From the NCBI RefSeq assembly GCF_052145335.1, contig NZ_JBKQOU010000018.1, positions 1 through 64,000 of the forward strand: DNA of 64,000 bases, read 5' to 3'. The notes beneath the pieces are model-generated. The model was not told the origin of the DNA. It saw only the letters and a program-made list of their open reading frames with translations, and ran no database searches. The position numbers and the translations under genes are program-made. The stretch comes from Rhodoblastus sp052145335 (GTDB lineage: Bacteria > Pseudomonadota > Alphaproteobacteria > Rhizobiales > Beijerinckiaceae). Below are positions 62,921 to 64,000 of this stretch, in pieces; within the stretch, counting starts at the first letter, position 1; the number at the start of each line of letters is the position of its first letter.

Positions 62921-64000
62921 ATGGGAGCGTGCAGGCTTCATCGTCGTATCGCCGCCCTTTTTCTTCAGAAATCGGGCTCGGTGGCGATAATGTTCGCGCT
63001 ATCCTCGCTCGCGGTCATTCTCTTCGTCGGACTGGCGCTGGATTACGGCCGGGCCATAGCGAGCAAGGGCGTGCTCAACACCGCCGCCGACGCGGCGGCT
63101 CTCGCCGCGCTGGCCGCGGCGGAATCCGATTACGCCAAGGGTCTGCCGGCGTCGCAGATGGTCAGCGACGGGCAGGCGGCGGCGCAGCGCGCTTTCATCG
63201 TCAACGCCGGCTCCATTTACGCCAATCTGGCGCAGGCGCCGACAATCGCCGTCGCGCAAACCGGCCGGACGATCAACGCGACCATCAACTATCAGGCCAA
63301 CTCGCCCAATCTGTTCGGCAACCTGGCTCATGTGAGCCAGATGACCTTCACCGGCGCCGCGGCAGCGTCGATGACCCTGCCGAGCTATCTCAGCTTCTAT
63401 CTGCTGCTCGACGTTTCCGAATCGATGGGCATTCCCTCGACCGCGAGCGAAATTTCGCGCCTCGCCGCGATCAATCCGGATTATCTCAATCTCTATCCCG
63501 GCGGCTGCACCATCGCCTGCCATTTCACCGCCTACGCCGCCTGCCAGAACAAACAGGGCGCGACGGTCATGTGCCAGGGCTACAACCTTTCCCGCACCGC
63601 CGGGGGAAGCGGTTCGCCGGTTTCCTACTGTCCGCAGCCCGGCCAGAGCAATTGCATCCAGCTGCGGCTCGACGCCGTCGCCTATGCGGTGCAGCAGTTG
63701 ATCTCAACCGCGCAGACCACGGCGACACTGACCAACCAGTTCGCCATCGGCCTTTATCCCTTTGCCCGCTACATGGAGTCCTATCAGACGCTCACCACCA
63801 ATCTCGCCACGGTGACGACGGCCGCGTCCGCCCTCACTTCGCTGATCGACAACGGCAATGGCTCCAGCGCGATCGGCTCCGGCGGCACCCATTTTGAAAA
63901 CGCCTTGCCGTCGGTCAACGGCCTGATCTCGTCGGTCGGCAACGGCGCCAGCCCGTCCTCGCCGATACCTTTCGTGTTCATGGTGACCGATGGCGCGCAG
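62921..64000 (+). CDS. TadE/TadG-like vWA-domain pilus protein (runs off window)
   Basis: The N-terminal 360 codons of a TadG-type protein. It has a basic leader, then a hydrophobic helix (VAIMFALSSLAVILFVGLALD), the TadE/G class III pseudopilin-like anchor, followed by NTAADAAALAALAAAESD. A vWA fold begins around YLSFYLLLDVSESMG (a MIDAS-like DxSxS) and continues with FVFMVTDGAQ at the window edge. Role in Flp pilus assembly is inferred. No other tad genes are visible. Confidence 0.9.
   Translation, partial: MGACRLHRRIAALFLQKSGSVAIMFALSSLAVILFVGLALDYGRAIASKGVLNTAADAAALAALAAAESDYAKGLPASQMVSDGQAAAQRAFIVNAGSIYANLAQAPTIAVAQTGRTINATINYQANSPNLFGNLAHVSQMTFTGAAAASMTLPSYLSFYLLLDVSESMGIPSTASEISRLAAINPDYLNLYPGGCTIACHFTAYAACQNKQGATVMCQGYNLSRTAGGSGSPVSYCPQPGQSNCIQLRLDAVAYAVQQLISTAQTTATLTNQFAIGLYPFARYMESYQTLTTNLATVTTAASALTSLIDNGNGSSAIGSGGTHFENALPSVNGLISSVGNGASPSSPIPFVFMVTDGAQ

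Overview
The window reads as chromosomal DNA of a high-GC alphaproteobacterium of the order Hyphomicrobiales (Rhizobiales). The evidence is the rhizobial nuoA-to-L order and protein features, a circularly permuted (two-piece) tmRNA gene beside sspB, the hup/lon/clpX/clpP/tig block, an IalB-family protein, DUF4169 and DUF2778 proteins, and sdhE beside mfd. A Beijerinckiaceae/Methylocystaceae-type organism would fit, but nothing here fixes the genus. Most of the window is housekeeping. There is no phage, transposase, CRISPR array or recognisable defence locus.

Layout. 1-10762 (minus): NADH dehydrogenase operon nuoA,B,C,D,(small membrane ORF),E,F,G,H,I,J,K and the N-terminal third of nuoL, with two hairpin-bearing spacers. 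11146-13628: beta-carbonic anhydrase, tRNA-Asp, a secreted ClpP-fold protein, tRNA-Val and HU. 14047-20880 (minus): Lon, ClpX, ClpP, trigger factor and tRNA-Leu. 21054-30641: a Tat-exported cupredoxin protein that has lost its copper ligands, a double-CDGSH protein, a bifunctional NAD(P)HX repair enzyme, a CitE/malyl-CoA-lyase-like enzyme, HspQ, an IalB-like protein, an orphan YejA-like binding protein, a patatin and an FMN reductase. 30653-41852: Mfd and SdhE, then a 5-kb block (DUF2778 L,D-transpeptidase-like protein, three-gene ABC importer, glycine-zipper protein), then RecG. 41925-46391: lipoprotein, NUDIX protein, CPA2 antiporter, Rieske ferredoxin and two unknown proteins. 46480-50168 (minus): DegP, HflC, HflK. 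50493-54475: IorA/IorB molybdenum oxidoreductase, then thyA-folA. 54551-64000: a palindromic repeat, a DUF2189 membrane protein, ssrA, sspB, DUF4169, an RHH protein, AsmA, UvrD and a truncated TadG-like vWA protein.

How the genes work together. A protein quality-control theme recurs: trigger factor, ClpP, ClpX, Lon, HspQ, DegP, HflKC, tmRNA and its adaptor SspB. The encoded tmRNA tag is ANDNYAPVAVAA, and the SspB gene follows ssrA directly, so tagging, delivery and degradation of stalled peptides are all represented here.

The items most worth a second look are the ligand-less cupredoxin protein, the translationally coupled small membrane ORF inside the nuo operon, the hairpin arrays and a 36-nt palindromic element shared by two distant spacers, the AT-richer in-frame segment in the NAD(P)HX repair gene, and the 5-kb block separating sdhE-mfd from recG. 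No candidate for a wholly new multigene system was convincing.
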